From JAAFIP01 sp043728315 (GTDB lineage: Bacteria; Pseudomonadota; Gammaproteobacteria; Burkholderiales; Burkholderiaceae_C): 19,635 nt of DNA. Location: the NCBI GenBank assembly GCA_043728315.1, contig JAYTMT010000015.1, positions 1-19,635 on the forward strand. Reading direction: 5' to 3'. The notes under the pieces were generated by a model. That model saw nothing but the letters and a program-made list of their open reading frames with translations. It was not told the DNA's origin and ran no database searches. This document shows, in pieces, positions 7,228 to 14,359 of this stretch. How positions within the stretch are numbered: the first letter of the stretch is position 1; every line of letters starts with the position of its first letter. The position numbers and the translations under genes are program-made.

Positions 7228-7935
7228 CTACATACTGGAAGCTGGCTGGGCCGTGATCCGGTAACCAGCGCCGCGTACAGTTTGCACCATGGCACCCGCT
7301 GCTGCATCGCCACCAAGGGCTTCGCGTAGGCGTTTGATGTGCACGTCTACGGTACGCTCTTCAATGTATACATGGTCGCCCCAAACCTTGTCTAGCAGCT
7401 GTGAGCGGCTGTGCACCCGCTCAGGATGCGCCATCAGATAGGCTAAAAGCTTGAACTCAGTGGGCCCGAGCTTGAGCTCAGTGCCCTCGTGGGTCACGCG
7501 GTAGGTGGCACCATTGAGTTGCAACTTGGCCATGTTCACCACCGCCGTGCTCTGCTCAGGCGCGCGCCGGCGCAGCACCGCGCGTATGCGAGCGAGCAGC
7601 TCTTGGGTAGAAAAAGGCTTGGTCACGTAGTCGTCAGCGCCTGCGTCCAGCCCCTGAATTTTGTCGCCCTCCTCGCTGCGCGCTGTCAGCATCACTATCG
7701 GCACGTGCTTGGTGCGCGGGTCGGCACGCCACTTGCGCGCCAGCAGCACACCCGATGTTTCGGGCAGCATCCAGTCGAGCAAAATCACGTCTGGCAGCAC
7801 GGTGTTCATGGCTTTTTGTGCCTGATCGCCATTTTCTGCCACCACGGGGTCAAAGCCGTGGTGGCGCAGGTTGATGGCTATCAACTCTGCAATGGCGGGC
7901 TCGTCTTCTACGATTAAGGCTCTCAGTATTTTCAT
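7228..7935 (-). CDS. phoB: Phosphate regulon response regulator PhoB
   Basis: This is a 235-residue OmpR/PhoB-type regulator. In the receiver domain (about 1-125) the acidic pocket is E10-D11-E12, the phospho-accepting aspartate is D54 (LLDWMLPETSG), the conserved threonine is T84 (VMLTARSE) and the lysine K106 (TKPF). The C-terminal winged-helix domain (about 137-228) has the PhoB pattern LGPTEFKLLAYLM, then RVHSRSQLLDKVWGDHVYIEERTVDVHIKRLR and the wing VRGAGYRI. Phosphorylated PhoB binds tandem heptamers (Pho boxes); three candidate target promoters lie in this same window, upstream of pstS, the fasciclin gene and ppk1. It starts 13 bp after the phoU stop, and an AAGG overlapping that stop could serve as its ribosome binding site. 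Confidence 0.97.
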   Translation of the reverse strand: MKILRALIVEDEPAIAELIAINLRHHGFDPVVAENGDQAQKAMNTVLPDVILLDWMLPETSGVLLARKWRADPRTKHVPIVMLTARSEEGDKIQGLDAGADDYVTKPFSTQELLARIRAVLRRRAPEQSTAVVNMAKLQLNGATYRVTHEGTELKLGPTEFKLLAYLMAHPERVHSRSQLLDKVWGDHVYIEERTVDVHIKRLREALGGDAAAGAMVQTVRGAGYRITAQPASSM

Positions 7936-7948
7936 GCTACGCGTGGCC

Positions 7949-8650
7949 TTACTTCACTACTGACTCGATCTCTTCAATCGAGCTGTGGCGCACATCTTCG
8001 CCTTTGACGATGTAGATCACCGATTCGGCGATGTTTTTGGCATGGTCACCGATGCGCTCAATGGCTTTTGCCAAAAACAGCAGGTCTAAGCTGGGCGAAA
8101 TGGTGCGCGGGTCTTCCAGCATGTAGGTGACCAATTTGCGCACAAACCCGCCAAACTCACGGTCAATTTGGTCGTCTTCTTTCAAAATTTCAACCGCGGC
8201 TTGGGTGTCAAGCCTTGCAAAAGCATCCAGTGATTTGCGCAGCAAATTAGCCGCCAGCTCAACCGCCACGCGCAATTCGCTGGCTGGCAGCAGGCGTGAT
8301 GCACCGCTGGCAATGATGCTTTTGACCATGCGTGCGATTTTTTGCGCCTCGTCGCCTGCGCGCTCTAGGTTGGCAGTCATGCGCGATATGGCCATCAGCA
8401 GGCGCAGGTCACGCGCGGTAGGCTGCCTGCGGCCAATGATGGAGCTGATTTCGCGGTCAATCTGCATCTCCATGGTGTTCACACGGGTTTCAGTTTCGAT
8501 CACGCGGTTTGCGATTTCAAGGTTGAAGTGCGTGAGTGCCTCAATCGCATCGCGCGTTTGCTGCTCTACAAGGCCTGCCATTTCCATCATGCGGGCCGAT
8601 ACGGCGTTCAAGTCAGCGTCAAATTGCGTCGATAAGTGTTTGTCAGTCAT
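7949..8650 (-). CDS. phoU: Phosphate signalling protein PhoU
   Basis: This is a 233-residue, all-helical protein of the usual PhoU length. It has two homologous three-helix bundles, each ending in the metal-binding signature: NLERAGDEAQKIA in the first half and AIERIGDHAKNIAESV in the second. PhoU links PstSCAB transport state to PhoR and damps Pho signalling when Pi is ample; in many bacteria its loss causes polyphosphate accumulation and Pi toxicity. A good ribosome binding site (AAGGA, about 7 nt before the ATG) is present. It lies 20 bp downstream of pstB in the same operon. The order pstB-phoU-phoB-phoR differs from Escherichia coli, where phoBR is a separate transcription unit, but is common in betaproteobacteria. 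Confidence 0.96.
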   Translation of the reverse strand: MTDKHLSTQFDADLNAVSARMMEMAGLVEQQTRDAIEALTHFNLEIANRVIETETRVNTMEMQIDREISSIIGRRQPTARDLRLLMAISRMTANLERAGDEAQKIARMVKSIIASGASRLLPASELRVAVELAANLLRKSLDAFARLDTQAAVEILKEDDQIDREFGGFVRKLVTYMLEDPRTISPSLDLLFLAKAIERIGDHAKNIAESVIYIVKGEDVRHSSIEEIESVVK

Positions 8651-8670
8651 GGTGCATCCTTGTATGGCGT

Positions 8671-9453
8671 TTAGCCAAAGCGGCCAGTAATATAGTCTTC
8701 AGTTTCTTTGCGGCTGGGCTTAAAGAACAGCTGCTCGGTAGTGCCAAACTCCATCAAATCGCCCAAATACATGTAGGCGGTGAAATCGCTGCAGCGTGCG
8801 GCCTGCTGCATGTTGTGGGTCACTATCACCACGGTGTAATCGCTTTTCAGTTCGGCAATCAGTTCTTCAATTTTGGCCGTTGATATAGGGTCGAGGGCTG
8901 AGCAGGGCTCGTCAAGCAACAGCACCTCTGGCTTGATGGCAATGCCGCGTGCTATGCACAGGCGCTGCTGCTGGCCGCCAGACAGGCCGCTGCCAGATTG
9001 GCCCAGCTTGTCTTTCACCTCGCCCCAAAGCGCCGCCTTGCGAAGCGCCCACTCCACGCGCTCGTCCAAGTCTGTACTGGACAAATTGTCAAATAGCTTT
9101 ACGCCAAATGCAATGTTGTCGTAGATGGACATTGGAAAAGGCGTGGGCTTTTGAAACACCATGCCGACTTTGGCGCGCAAGAGCGCCACGTCTTCGGTAG
9201 ATGTGAGCAAATTCTCGCCATCGAGCATGATTTGGCCTGTGGCCCGCTGCTCTGGGTAGAGCGCATACATGCGGTTAAAAACACGCAGCAAAGTAGATTT
9301 GCCGCAGCCCGAAGGCCCGATGAAAGCGGTAACTTTTTTCTCTGGGATTTCCAAGTTGATGTTTTTCAGAGCATGGAATTTACCGTAGTAAAAATTCAGA
9401 TCGCGCACTGTTATCTTTGAAGGCGACAACGCTGTTGTTGGTTTGTCCATCAT
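8671..9453 (-). CDS. pstB: Phosphate ABC transporter ATP-binding protein PstB
   Basis: This is a 260-residue ABC ATPase that powers high-affinity Pi import with the PstC/PstA channel. Walker A is GPSGCGKST at residues 46-54, the Q-loop glutamine is Q101 (MVFQKPTPFPMSIYDN, the PstB-specific sequence), the ABC signature LSGGQ at 157-161 (LSGGQQQRLCIARG), Walker B LLLDEP at 178-183 and the switch histidine H213. All catalytic residues are present. The frame starts with two adjacent methionines, and the first is used here. The ribosome binding site is weak (AAGA). Gaps of 25 bp to pstA and 20 bp to phoU support co-transcription. Confidence 0.97.
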   Translation of the reverse strand: MMDKPTTALSPSKITVRDLNFYYGKFHALKNINLEIPEKKVTAFIGPSGCGKSTLLRVFNRMYALYPEQRATGQIMLDGENLLTSTEDVALLRAKVGMVFQKPTPFPMSIYDNIAFGVKLFDNLSSTDLDERVEWALRKAALWGEVKDKLGQSGSGLSGGQQQRLCIARGIAIKPEVLLLDEPCSALDPISTAKIEELIAELKSDYTVVIVTHNMQQAARCSDFTAYMYLGDLMEFGTTEQLFFKPSRKETEDYITGRFG

Positions 9454-9478
9454 ATGAGTGTCTTGCTAGATATTAAGT

Positions 9479-10330
9479 TTAAGTTTTATCGCGTGTGATC
9501 ACGCGCGCGAGAATGTTCAAGCCCAGCACAGTCAGGGTAATAATGAATACACCTGCCCACGCCAGTTTTTGCCAGTTTTCATAGGGACTCATGGCGAATT
9601 TAAAAATCGTCACTGGCAAGCTGGCCATTGGTTTGGTGATGTCAGCAGTCCAAAATTGGTTGCTAAGTGCGGTAAACAACAGAGGCGCAGTTTCACCGGC
9701 AATGCGCGCAACAGCCAGCAAAATACCAGTGACTACCCCTGCACGTGCAGCTTTAAGGGTAATGCCAATGATGACCTTCCACTTGGGCGAGCCTAGTGCG
9801 TATGCCGCCTCACGCAAAGCAGGAGGCACGAGCGCCAGCATGTTTTCGGTGGTGCGAATCACCACCGGAATCACAATCAGCGCCAAAGCCAACACACCCG
9901 CAATGCCCGAGAAAGATTTGTAACGCGAGACTACTACCGCATACACAAACAGCCCGATCACGATACTGGGCGCAGAAAGCAAAATGTCGTTGACAAAGCG
10001 CGTAGTGGATGCCAAACGGTTGCCCATGCCATATTCTGCCAAATACACCCCCGCCATGATGCCAATAGGCGCACCAATGAAGGTGGCAAGCGCTACCATC
10101 ACAGCAGAGCCGAAAATAGCATTTGCCAATCCACCTGCCTCATTGGGTGGCGGTGTCATTTGGCTGAAGGTGGCGTAGCTGATGCCACCAATGCCTAAAA
10201 CTATGGTTTCCCACAGAATCCAAATCAGCCAAAAAAGCCCGAAACACATGGCAGCCAATGACAGCGTGAGCGCCACTTGGTTGACGCGCTTGCGCTGCGC
10301 AAAGCGTGCGCGTCCAATCGCGGTACTCAT
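9479..10330 (-). CDS. pstA: Phosphate ABC transporter permease PstA
   Basis: This 283-residue inner-membrane permease has about six predicted helices. The first starts at about residue 20 (VALTLSLAAMCFGLFWLIWIL) and the last near the C-terminus (WAGVFIITLTVLGLNILARV). The cytoplasmic coupling loop for PstB is visible as ALREAAYALGSPKWKVIIGITLKAARAGVVTG, the EAA-type motif. PstA pairs with PstC to form the Pi channel. Its ATG overlaps the pstC stop by four bases (ATGA at 10327-10330), implying translational coupling. Confidence 0.96.
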   Translation of the reverse strand: MSTAIGRARFAQRKRVNQVALTLSLAAMCFGLFWLIWILWETIVLGIGGISYATFSQMTPPPNEAGGLANAIFGSAVMVALATFIGAPIGIMAGVYLAEYGMGNRLASTTRFVNDILLSAPSIVIGLFVYAVVVSRYKSFSGIAGVLALALIVIPVVIRTTENMLALVPPALREAAYALGSPKWKVIIGITLKAARAGVVTGILLAVARIAGETAPLLFTALSNQFWTADITKPMASLPVTIFKFAMSPYENWQKLAWAGVFIITLTVLGLNILARVITRDKT

Positions 10331-11274
10331 GATTTTGATCCTTCAGATTTTTGCAGCTGGGAAAGCAGCAGTTTGGAGCAGCTGAGCACCACAAAAGTAA
10401 TGAAAAACAACACCAAACCAAGGTACATCAAAGACGCTTGGTGCAAGCCCTCGCCTGCCTCAGCAAACTCGTTGGCCAAGGCCGATGTGATGCTGTTTGC
10501 CGCTTGGAAAACACTCAATGAATCGAGTTGGTTCATGTTGCCAATGACAAAAGTCACAGCCATGGTCTCGCCAATGGCGCGCCCCAAGCCCAGCATGATG
10601 CCGCCCAACACACCAGCCTTGGTGTAGGGCAAAACCACCTGCCACATGACTTCCCATGTGGTGCAACCCAGGCCATAGGCGGATTCTTTGAGCAGCGTGG
10701 GCGTAACCTCAAACACATCGCGCATCACAGAGGCAATGAATGGAATCACCATGATTGCCAAAATTATGCCAGCACTCAAAATGCCAATGCCCACTGGAGG
10801 GCCCGACACCAAAGTGCCCAACAATGGCACGCCAGCAAAGGCTGATTGCAAAGGCGTTTGCACATAAGTTGCCAAAATAGGGCCAAACACCAGCAAACCC
10901 CACATGCCATACACAATAGAGGGCACGGCGGCAAGCAGTTCAATGGCAGTGCCCAAAGGCCGCTTGAGCCATGCAGGTGACAGCTCAGTCAGGAAAAGCG
11001 CAATTCCAAAACTCACAGGAACAGCAATCACCAGTGCTATGAGCGATGTGGCCAAAGTGCCATAAATCATGACCAAAGCACCGTAGTCGTTTTGCACCGG
11101 ATCCCAGACACTGCGGGTTAAAAAGCCCAGCCCGTATTTTTCAATAGCGGGCCATGCCCCCATCACCAGCGAGGCCAGAATACCAAACAAGAGGGCCAGG
11201 GTAACTATGGCAGCCGAGCGTGCAGCAATGCCAAACAGTTTGTCTGCATAGCCTGCGTTCATTTTGCGAGACAT
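10327..11274 (-). CDS. pstC: Phosphate ABC transporter permease PstC
   Basis: This 315-residue inner-membrane permease has about six helices, with the PstC-typical sequence FLTELSPAWLKRPLGTAIELLAAVPSIVYGMWGLLVFGP. The EAA-type coupling loop is LLKESAYGLGCTTWEVMWQVVLPYTKAGVLGG. It forms the membrane channel with PstA and receives Pi from PstS. The ATG follows an AGGA about 12 nt upstream. The gap to pstS is 27 bp and holds no hairpin, so PstS and PstC are probably made from one message; the sequence shows no obvious device for making more PstS than permease. Confidence 0.96.
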   Translation of the reverse strand: MSRKMNAGYADKLFGIAARSAAIVTLALLFGILASLVMGAWPAIEKYGLGFLTRSVWDPVQNDYGALVMIYGTLATSLIALVIAVPVSFGIALFLTELSPAWLKRPLGTAIELLAAVPSIVYGMWGLLVFGPILATYVQTPLQSAFAGVPLLGTLVSGPPVGIGILSAGIILAIMVIPFIASVMRDVFEVTPTLLKESAYGLGCTTWEVMWQVVLPYTKAGVLGGIMLGLGRAIGETMAVTFVIGNMNQLDSLSVFQAANSITSALANEFAEAGEGLHQASLMYLGLVLFFITFVVLSCSKLLLSQLQKSEGSKS

Positions 11275-11301
11275 AGGGCGTGCGTCCTGTGTGGGTTCTG
11301 T

Positions 11302-12360
11302 TTACTTAAATGCTACAGCTTTGCCTGCGCCGTCTTTGATTTCGCCCCAGCCCTTGGTAATGGCGGTCTTCACAGCAGCTGGCATTGGAACGTAGTCCAA
11401 ATCGTCGGCTGATTTGTCACCGTTGGTGTAGGCCCAGTTGAAGAAATTCAGCGCTGCAGTGGCTTGGCCGGGCTTGTCTTGCACTTTGTGCATCATGATA
11501 AAGGTTGCGCCAGTGATAGGCCAAGCGTCTTTGCCGGGCTGGTTAGTCAAAATTTGGTAGAAAGACTTTAACCAGTCAGCGCCGGCAGCGGCCGCTTTAA
11601 AGGTATCGTCGTTAGGATTGACGTAGGCACCGGTGGCATTTTGCATTTGGGCAAAATTCATTTTATTTTGCTTCACATAAGCGTACTCTACATAGCCAAT
11701 AGAGTTGGGCAAGCGGTTCACAAACGCGGCCACGCCTTCGTTGCCCTTGCCGCCAGCGCCAGCGGGCCAGTTCACAGCTGTGCCCTCGCCTACCTTGCTC
11801 TTCCACTCAGGGTTGACCTTGCTCAGGTAGTTAGTGAAGATGAAGGTAGTGCCCGAACCATCTGCACGGCGCACTGGCGCAATAGCGGCATCTGGCAATG
11901 CCAGGCCCGGGTTGAGGGCTGCAATGGCTGGGTCATTCCATTTGGTGATTTTGGCCAAGAAAATATCGCCCAGCACTGCGCCATTGAGCTTGAGTTGGCC
12001 AGGGGCAATGCCCTTGACATTAATCACCGGCACCACGCCGCCGATCACCGTGGGGAATTGCACCAAGCCTTTGGCCTTGAGGTCTTCGTCTTTCAGCGGC
12101 ATGTCCGACGCTCCAAAATCCACCGTCTTGGCGTCTATTTGGCGCAAACCAGCGCCTGAGCCTACCGATTGGTAGTTGATTTTTGAGCCCGAAGCTTTGA
12201 AATAATCACTGGCCCACTTGGAATACAAAGGCGCAGGGAAGGTTGCGCCAGCTCCAGTTACTTCTTGTGCGGACACAGAAGATGCAAAGGCTGCGGCTGT
12301 GCCAATTGCAAGCAAAACTTGCGTCAAAGGGCTTTTGAAGGTGTAGGAGATAACTTGCAT
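11302..12360 (-). CDS. pstS: Periplasmic phosphate-binding protein PstS
   Basis: This high-affinity Pi receptor delivers phosphate to PstC/PstA. I use the ATG at 12360 (352 residues) rather than the longer frame from 12417, because the Pho-box promoter just upstream predicts a transcript start at about 12417, which would leave no leader for that codon. From 12360 the protein begins MQVISYTFKSPLTQVLLAIG, a signal peptide with probable cleavage after residue 31 (SVSA before QEVTGAG). The mature start, TGAGATFPAPLYSKW, and the Pi-pocket region GSGAGLRQIDAKTVDFGASD are classic PstS. Further markers are VRRADGSGTTFIFTNYLSKV and a C-terminal DLDYVPMP. It is the first gene of the pst-pho operon and is under PhoB control by its promoter. 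Confidence 0.95.
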   Translation of the reverse strand: MQVISYTFKSPLTQVLLAIGTAAAFASSVSAQEVTGAGATFPAPLYSKWASDYFKASGSKINYQSVGSGAGLRQIDAKTVDFGASDMPLKDEDLKAKGLVQFPTVIGGVVPVINVKGIAPGQLKLNGAVLGDIFLAKITKWNDPAIAALNPGLALPDAAIAPVRRADGSGTTFIFTNYLSKVNPEWKSKVGEGTAVNWPAGAGGKGNEGVAAFVNRLPNSIGYVEYAYVKQNKMNFAQMQNATGAYVNPNDDTFKAAAAGADWLKSFYQILTNQPGKDAWPITGATFIMMHKVQDKPGQATAALNFFNWAYTNGDKSADDLDYVPMPAAVKTAITKGWGEIKDGAGKAVAFK

Positions 12361-12423
12361 AGTGCGCTTTCTGTTAAAGGAAAAACCAAGGTTGAAGACG
12401 GAGAAATGTTTACTCATAGTGCG

Positions 12424-12457
12424 ATGCTAGTTCTGTTGTGTGACGATTTGGTGACAG
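12424..12457 (-). promoter_or_regulatory. PhoB-dependent promoter of the pst-pho operon (Pho box and -10)
   Basis: On the minus strand CTGTCAC-CAAA-TCGTCAC (12457-12440) matches the Pho-box layout of two heptamers 11 nt apart with an A-rich spacer. The consensus heptamer is CTGTCAT. Exactly 10 nt downstream is TAGCAT (12429-12424), a -10-like hexamer. There is no -35, as expected for PhoB-activated promoters. The predicted transcript start is about 12417, giving a 5' leader of about 57 nt before the pstS ATG at 12360. Confidence 0.82.
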
Positions 12458-12484
12458 TTTGAGTTTAATTGGCGGTTCATGCAA

Positions 12485-12529
12485 GCGTCATCAAAACTTC
12501 ATTGAATTGTCATTTTGCCGCTTTATGCT
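12485..12529 (+). promoter_or_regulatory. Candidate triple-heptamer Pho box and -10 upstream of the fasciclin gene
   Basis: Three heptamers stand in 11-nt register on the plus strand: GCGTCAT (12485-12491), ACTTCAT (12496-12502) and TTGTCAT (12507-12513), separated by CAAA and TGAA. They match the CTGTCAT consensus at 5, 4 and 6 of 7 positions. TATGCT (12524-12529) follows exactly 10 nt after the last heptamer, the same geometry as the pstS and ppk1 promoters. The predicted transcript start is about 12536, some 40 nt before the fasciclin ATG. The site is back to back with the pstS Pho box, 27 bp apart. Confidence 0.65.
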
Positions 12530-12574
12530 CCAGCCGTTCAAGACTTTTGTAACACCTAGAGAAAAGGAAAACCC

Positions 12575-13081
12575 ATGAAAACTGCTTTGTCGATTCGCCA
12601 ATCCGTGTTGGCCATATCTGCCGCCGCTGTCTTTGGTATCACCGGATGCGCCACCAGCCAAGCCCCTGTGCCAGTAGCCATGGCGCAAACGGTAGCTGCC
12701 AACCCGCAATTGAGCACTTTGTCTGCCCTGCTTAAAAGTGCAGGCTTGCAAGATGCGCTCTCTCAGGCAGGGCCCTACACCATGTTTGCACCCAGCAACG
12801 ATGCTTTCAAAGCCCTGCCCCAAAAGACTTTGGATGATTTAGCCAAAGACCCAGCCCGCCTCAAAGCGGTGTTGAGCTACCACGTGGCACCAGGAAAACT
12901 GATGGCCAAAGAAATCAAAGCCGGCCCAGTCAAATCATTGCACGGCGGTAACGTGGCGCTGTCAAAAGCCGGAGATTTCGTTTTGGTGGAAGAAGCCATG
13001 GTGCAACAGGCCGATATTGCAGCCACCAATGGCGTGATTCACATGATTGACCGCGTGCTAACGCCAGTAGCGCCTCGGTAA
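12575..13081 (+). CDS. Fasciclin (FAS1/beta-Ig-H3) domain lipoprotein
   Basis: This is a 168-residue exported protein. The N-terminus has a basic start, a hydrophobic stretch and a lipobox-like ITGC with Cys25, suggesting a lipoprotein anchored to a membrane facing the periplasm or outside. One FAS1 domain follows (about residues 45-168). Its two family hallmarks are present: H1-like GPYTMFAPSNDAFKALP and H2-like NGVIHMIDRVLTP, with the YH sequence of SYHVAPGKL between. FAS1 domains mediate adhesion or protein binding; the bacterial ligands are mostly unknown. The ATG at 12575 has a good AAGGA ribosome binding site. It diverges from pstS across a 214-bp region with a candidate Pho box in each direction, so a role in phosphate starvation is likely (inference). 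The next gene starts 108 bp downstream. Confidence 0.9.
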   Translation: MKTALSIRQSVLAISAAAVFGITGCATSQAPVPVAMAQTVAANPQLSTLSALLKSAGLQDALSQAGPYTMFAPSNDAFKALPQKTLDDLAKDPARLKAVLSYHVAPGKLMAKEIKAGPVKSLHGGNVALSKAGDFVLVEEAMVQQADIAATNGVIHMIDRVLTPVAPR

Positions 13082-13091
13082 TGCTATTTTT

Positions 13092-13157
13092 AATAAAAAT
13101 TAGACCAATGTCACCGTCATATGGTCATATGTAGCTATTAAATGTATAGTAATTAAT
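13092..13157 (+). repeat. Dispersed intergenic repeat, copy 3
   Basis: This is the most diverged of the three copies, keeping the AATAAAAAT start, CAATGTCACC, the GTCATATGGTCATAT core, GCTA and ATAGTAATT. The corresponding short frame has lost its ATG and has an in-frame TAG, which argues that the repeat is not conserved as a coding sequence. It fills most of the gap between the fasciclin gene and the binding-protein gene. Its left edge overlaps a small A/T dyad (ATTTTT-AAT-AAAAAT) that is too weak to call a terminator. Confidence 0.75.
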
Positions 13158-13189
13158 TATCGGTAATGTGATTAAAAAAGGGAATTTCC

Positions 13190-14350
13190 ATGTCACACAA
13201 CAACAGCGCCAGACGAAAATTCCTCTCTCAATCACTGTGCATTGCAGGCGCGGGAATGGGAGTGGGATTCGGTAGTTTTGCACAAACTCCAAAAAATACC
13301 GCCCCAGCCACTGTCCGGCCACTGGTGGTGGCGCAAATAGTGGATACCTCGGAAAGCCAGCAAGACGTCTCCAAAGATTTCCTGATTGGTGCGCGCGCTG
13401 CCATGGCCATGGCAAATGCCAGTGGTGGTGTGCGCGGTCGCGCCCTTAGCCATTTGGTGATTGAAACCGATGGCACCACAGCTTCAGCGCAGCGCGCGTG
13501 GGCCAGTGTGCGAGACTATGCGCAATGCGTGGCGCTCATGGGCACTGCCGCTGACCCGCTTGCTATGCAAATGTGCCAATGGGTCAAGCAAGACAGCGCG
13601 GGCTTGGCCCATGCGGCCCCGTGGCTGCAAAGCAGTCTGGCCGACGTGGTTGAGGGCACTTTTGGCATGTTTGCCAACCGGCAACAGCAAATTGCCCACG
13701 CCATGCGCTCGCTGAGCACGCTTGGCACCAAGGACATTGCAGCCGTATTTGCCAGCGCTTCGCACCAGCAACTGTATGCCAGCGAAGTGGCCGCCATTGC
13801 ACGCAAAGAAGGTTTAGCAGTGCAAAGCTTCACGCCCAGCACCGATTTGACACAGCTTGGGCGGCGTTTAGACGCAAAAACACCAGCGGTCATTTTGTTT
13901 CTAGGGGGCACTCCAGAGCTGGCCCAGCTTACCCAAGGCCTAGACAAGCAAGCCCGCCAGCGCTATGTGGTGGCACTGGCTGATGTGAATTTGCAAACCC
14001 TGCGCGAACTGGGCGCTATGCGCAGCACACCCATCATTGGTACGCAAGCCGTGCCCATGGTTACCTCTAGCCTGCCCTTGGTGCGCAACTACCGGCAAGC
14101 CATGGCCAAGTTGTTTGATGAGCCGCTTAACAGCCTAAGCTTGGCAGGCTACATGGCTGCACGCTACACCATTGAGACCATTGCAACGGTAGATGCCGTG
14201 GCCAACCGTGCCAGCGTATTGGCTGCGTTTTCTCGCCATGCAGTGCTAGATTTGGGCGGTCTGAATGTAGCAGCGGCCAAAGGCAGTAACGGCTCACCGG
14301 TGTTTGTCACGCAAACCATGCTCACTTCAGATGGTCGTTTTGTCGGTTAA
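13190..14350 (+). CDS. Tat-exported periplasmic binding protein of the LivJ/branched-chain amino acid type
   Basis: This 386-residue protein has a twin-arginine signal peptide: ARRKFLSQ with Arg8-Arg9, a glycine-rich hydrophobic stretch, and probable cleavage near residue 31 (SFA before QTP). The mature part matches type I periplasmic binding proteins: LVVAQIVDTS at the start, then DFLIGARAAMAMANASGGVRGRALSHLVIETDGTT, the pattern of Leu/Ile/Val-binding proteins. The ligand is not evident. No permease or ATPase is adjacent, so it is an orphan receptor. It has a good AAGGGA ribosome binding site. The ppx ATG follows the stop after only 9 bp, suggesting the two are co-transcribed. Tat export would imply folding, perhaps with a cofactor, before export. 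Another possibility is that it is a regulator-associated sensor rather than a transporter subunit. Confidence 0.82.
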   Translation: MSHNNSARRKFLSQSLCIAGAGMGVGFGSFAQTPKNTAPATVRPLVVAQIVDTSESQQDVSKDFLIGARAAMAMANASGGVRGRALSHLVIETDGTTASAQRAWASVRDYAQCVALMGTAADPLAMQMCQWVKQDSAGLAHAAPWLQSSLADVVEGTFGMFANRQQQIAHAMRSLSTLGTKDIAAVFASASHQQLYASEVAAIARKEGLAVQSFTPSTDLTQLGRRLDAKTPAVILFLGGTPELAQLTQGLDKQARQRYVVALADVNLQTLRELGAMRSTPIIGTQAVPMVTSSLPLVRNYRQAMAKLFDEPLNSLSLAGYMAARYTIETIATVDAVANRASVLAAFSRHAVLDLGGLNVAAAKGSNGSPVFVTQTMLTSDGRFVG

Positions 14351-14359
14351 GATTTATGC

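Noticed and set aside
12361..12417. Nineteen-codon N-terminal extension of PstS
   Set aside because: It lies at or just after the predicted transcript start, has no ribosome binding site, and would put a non-signal segment before the signal peptide.
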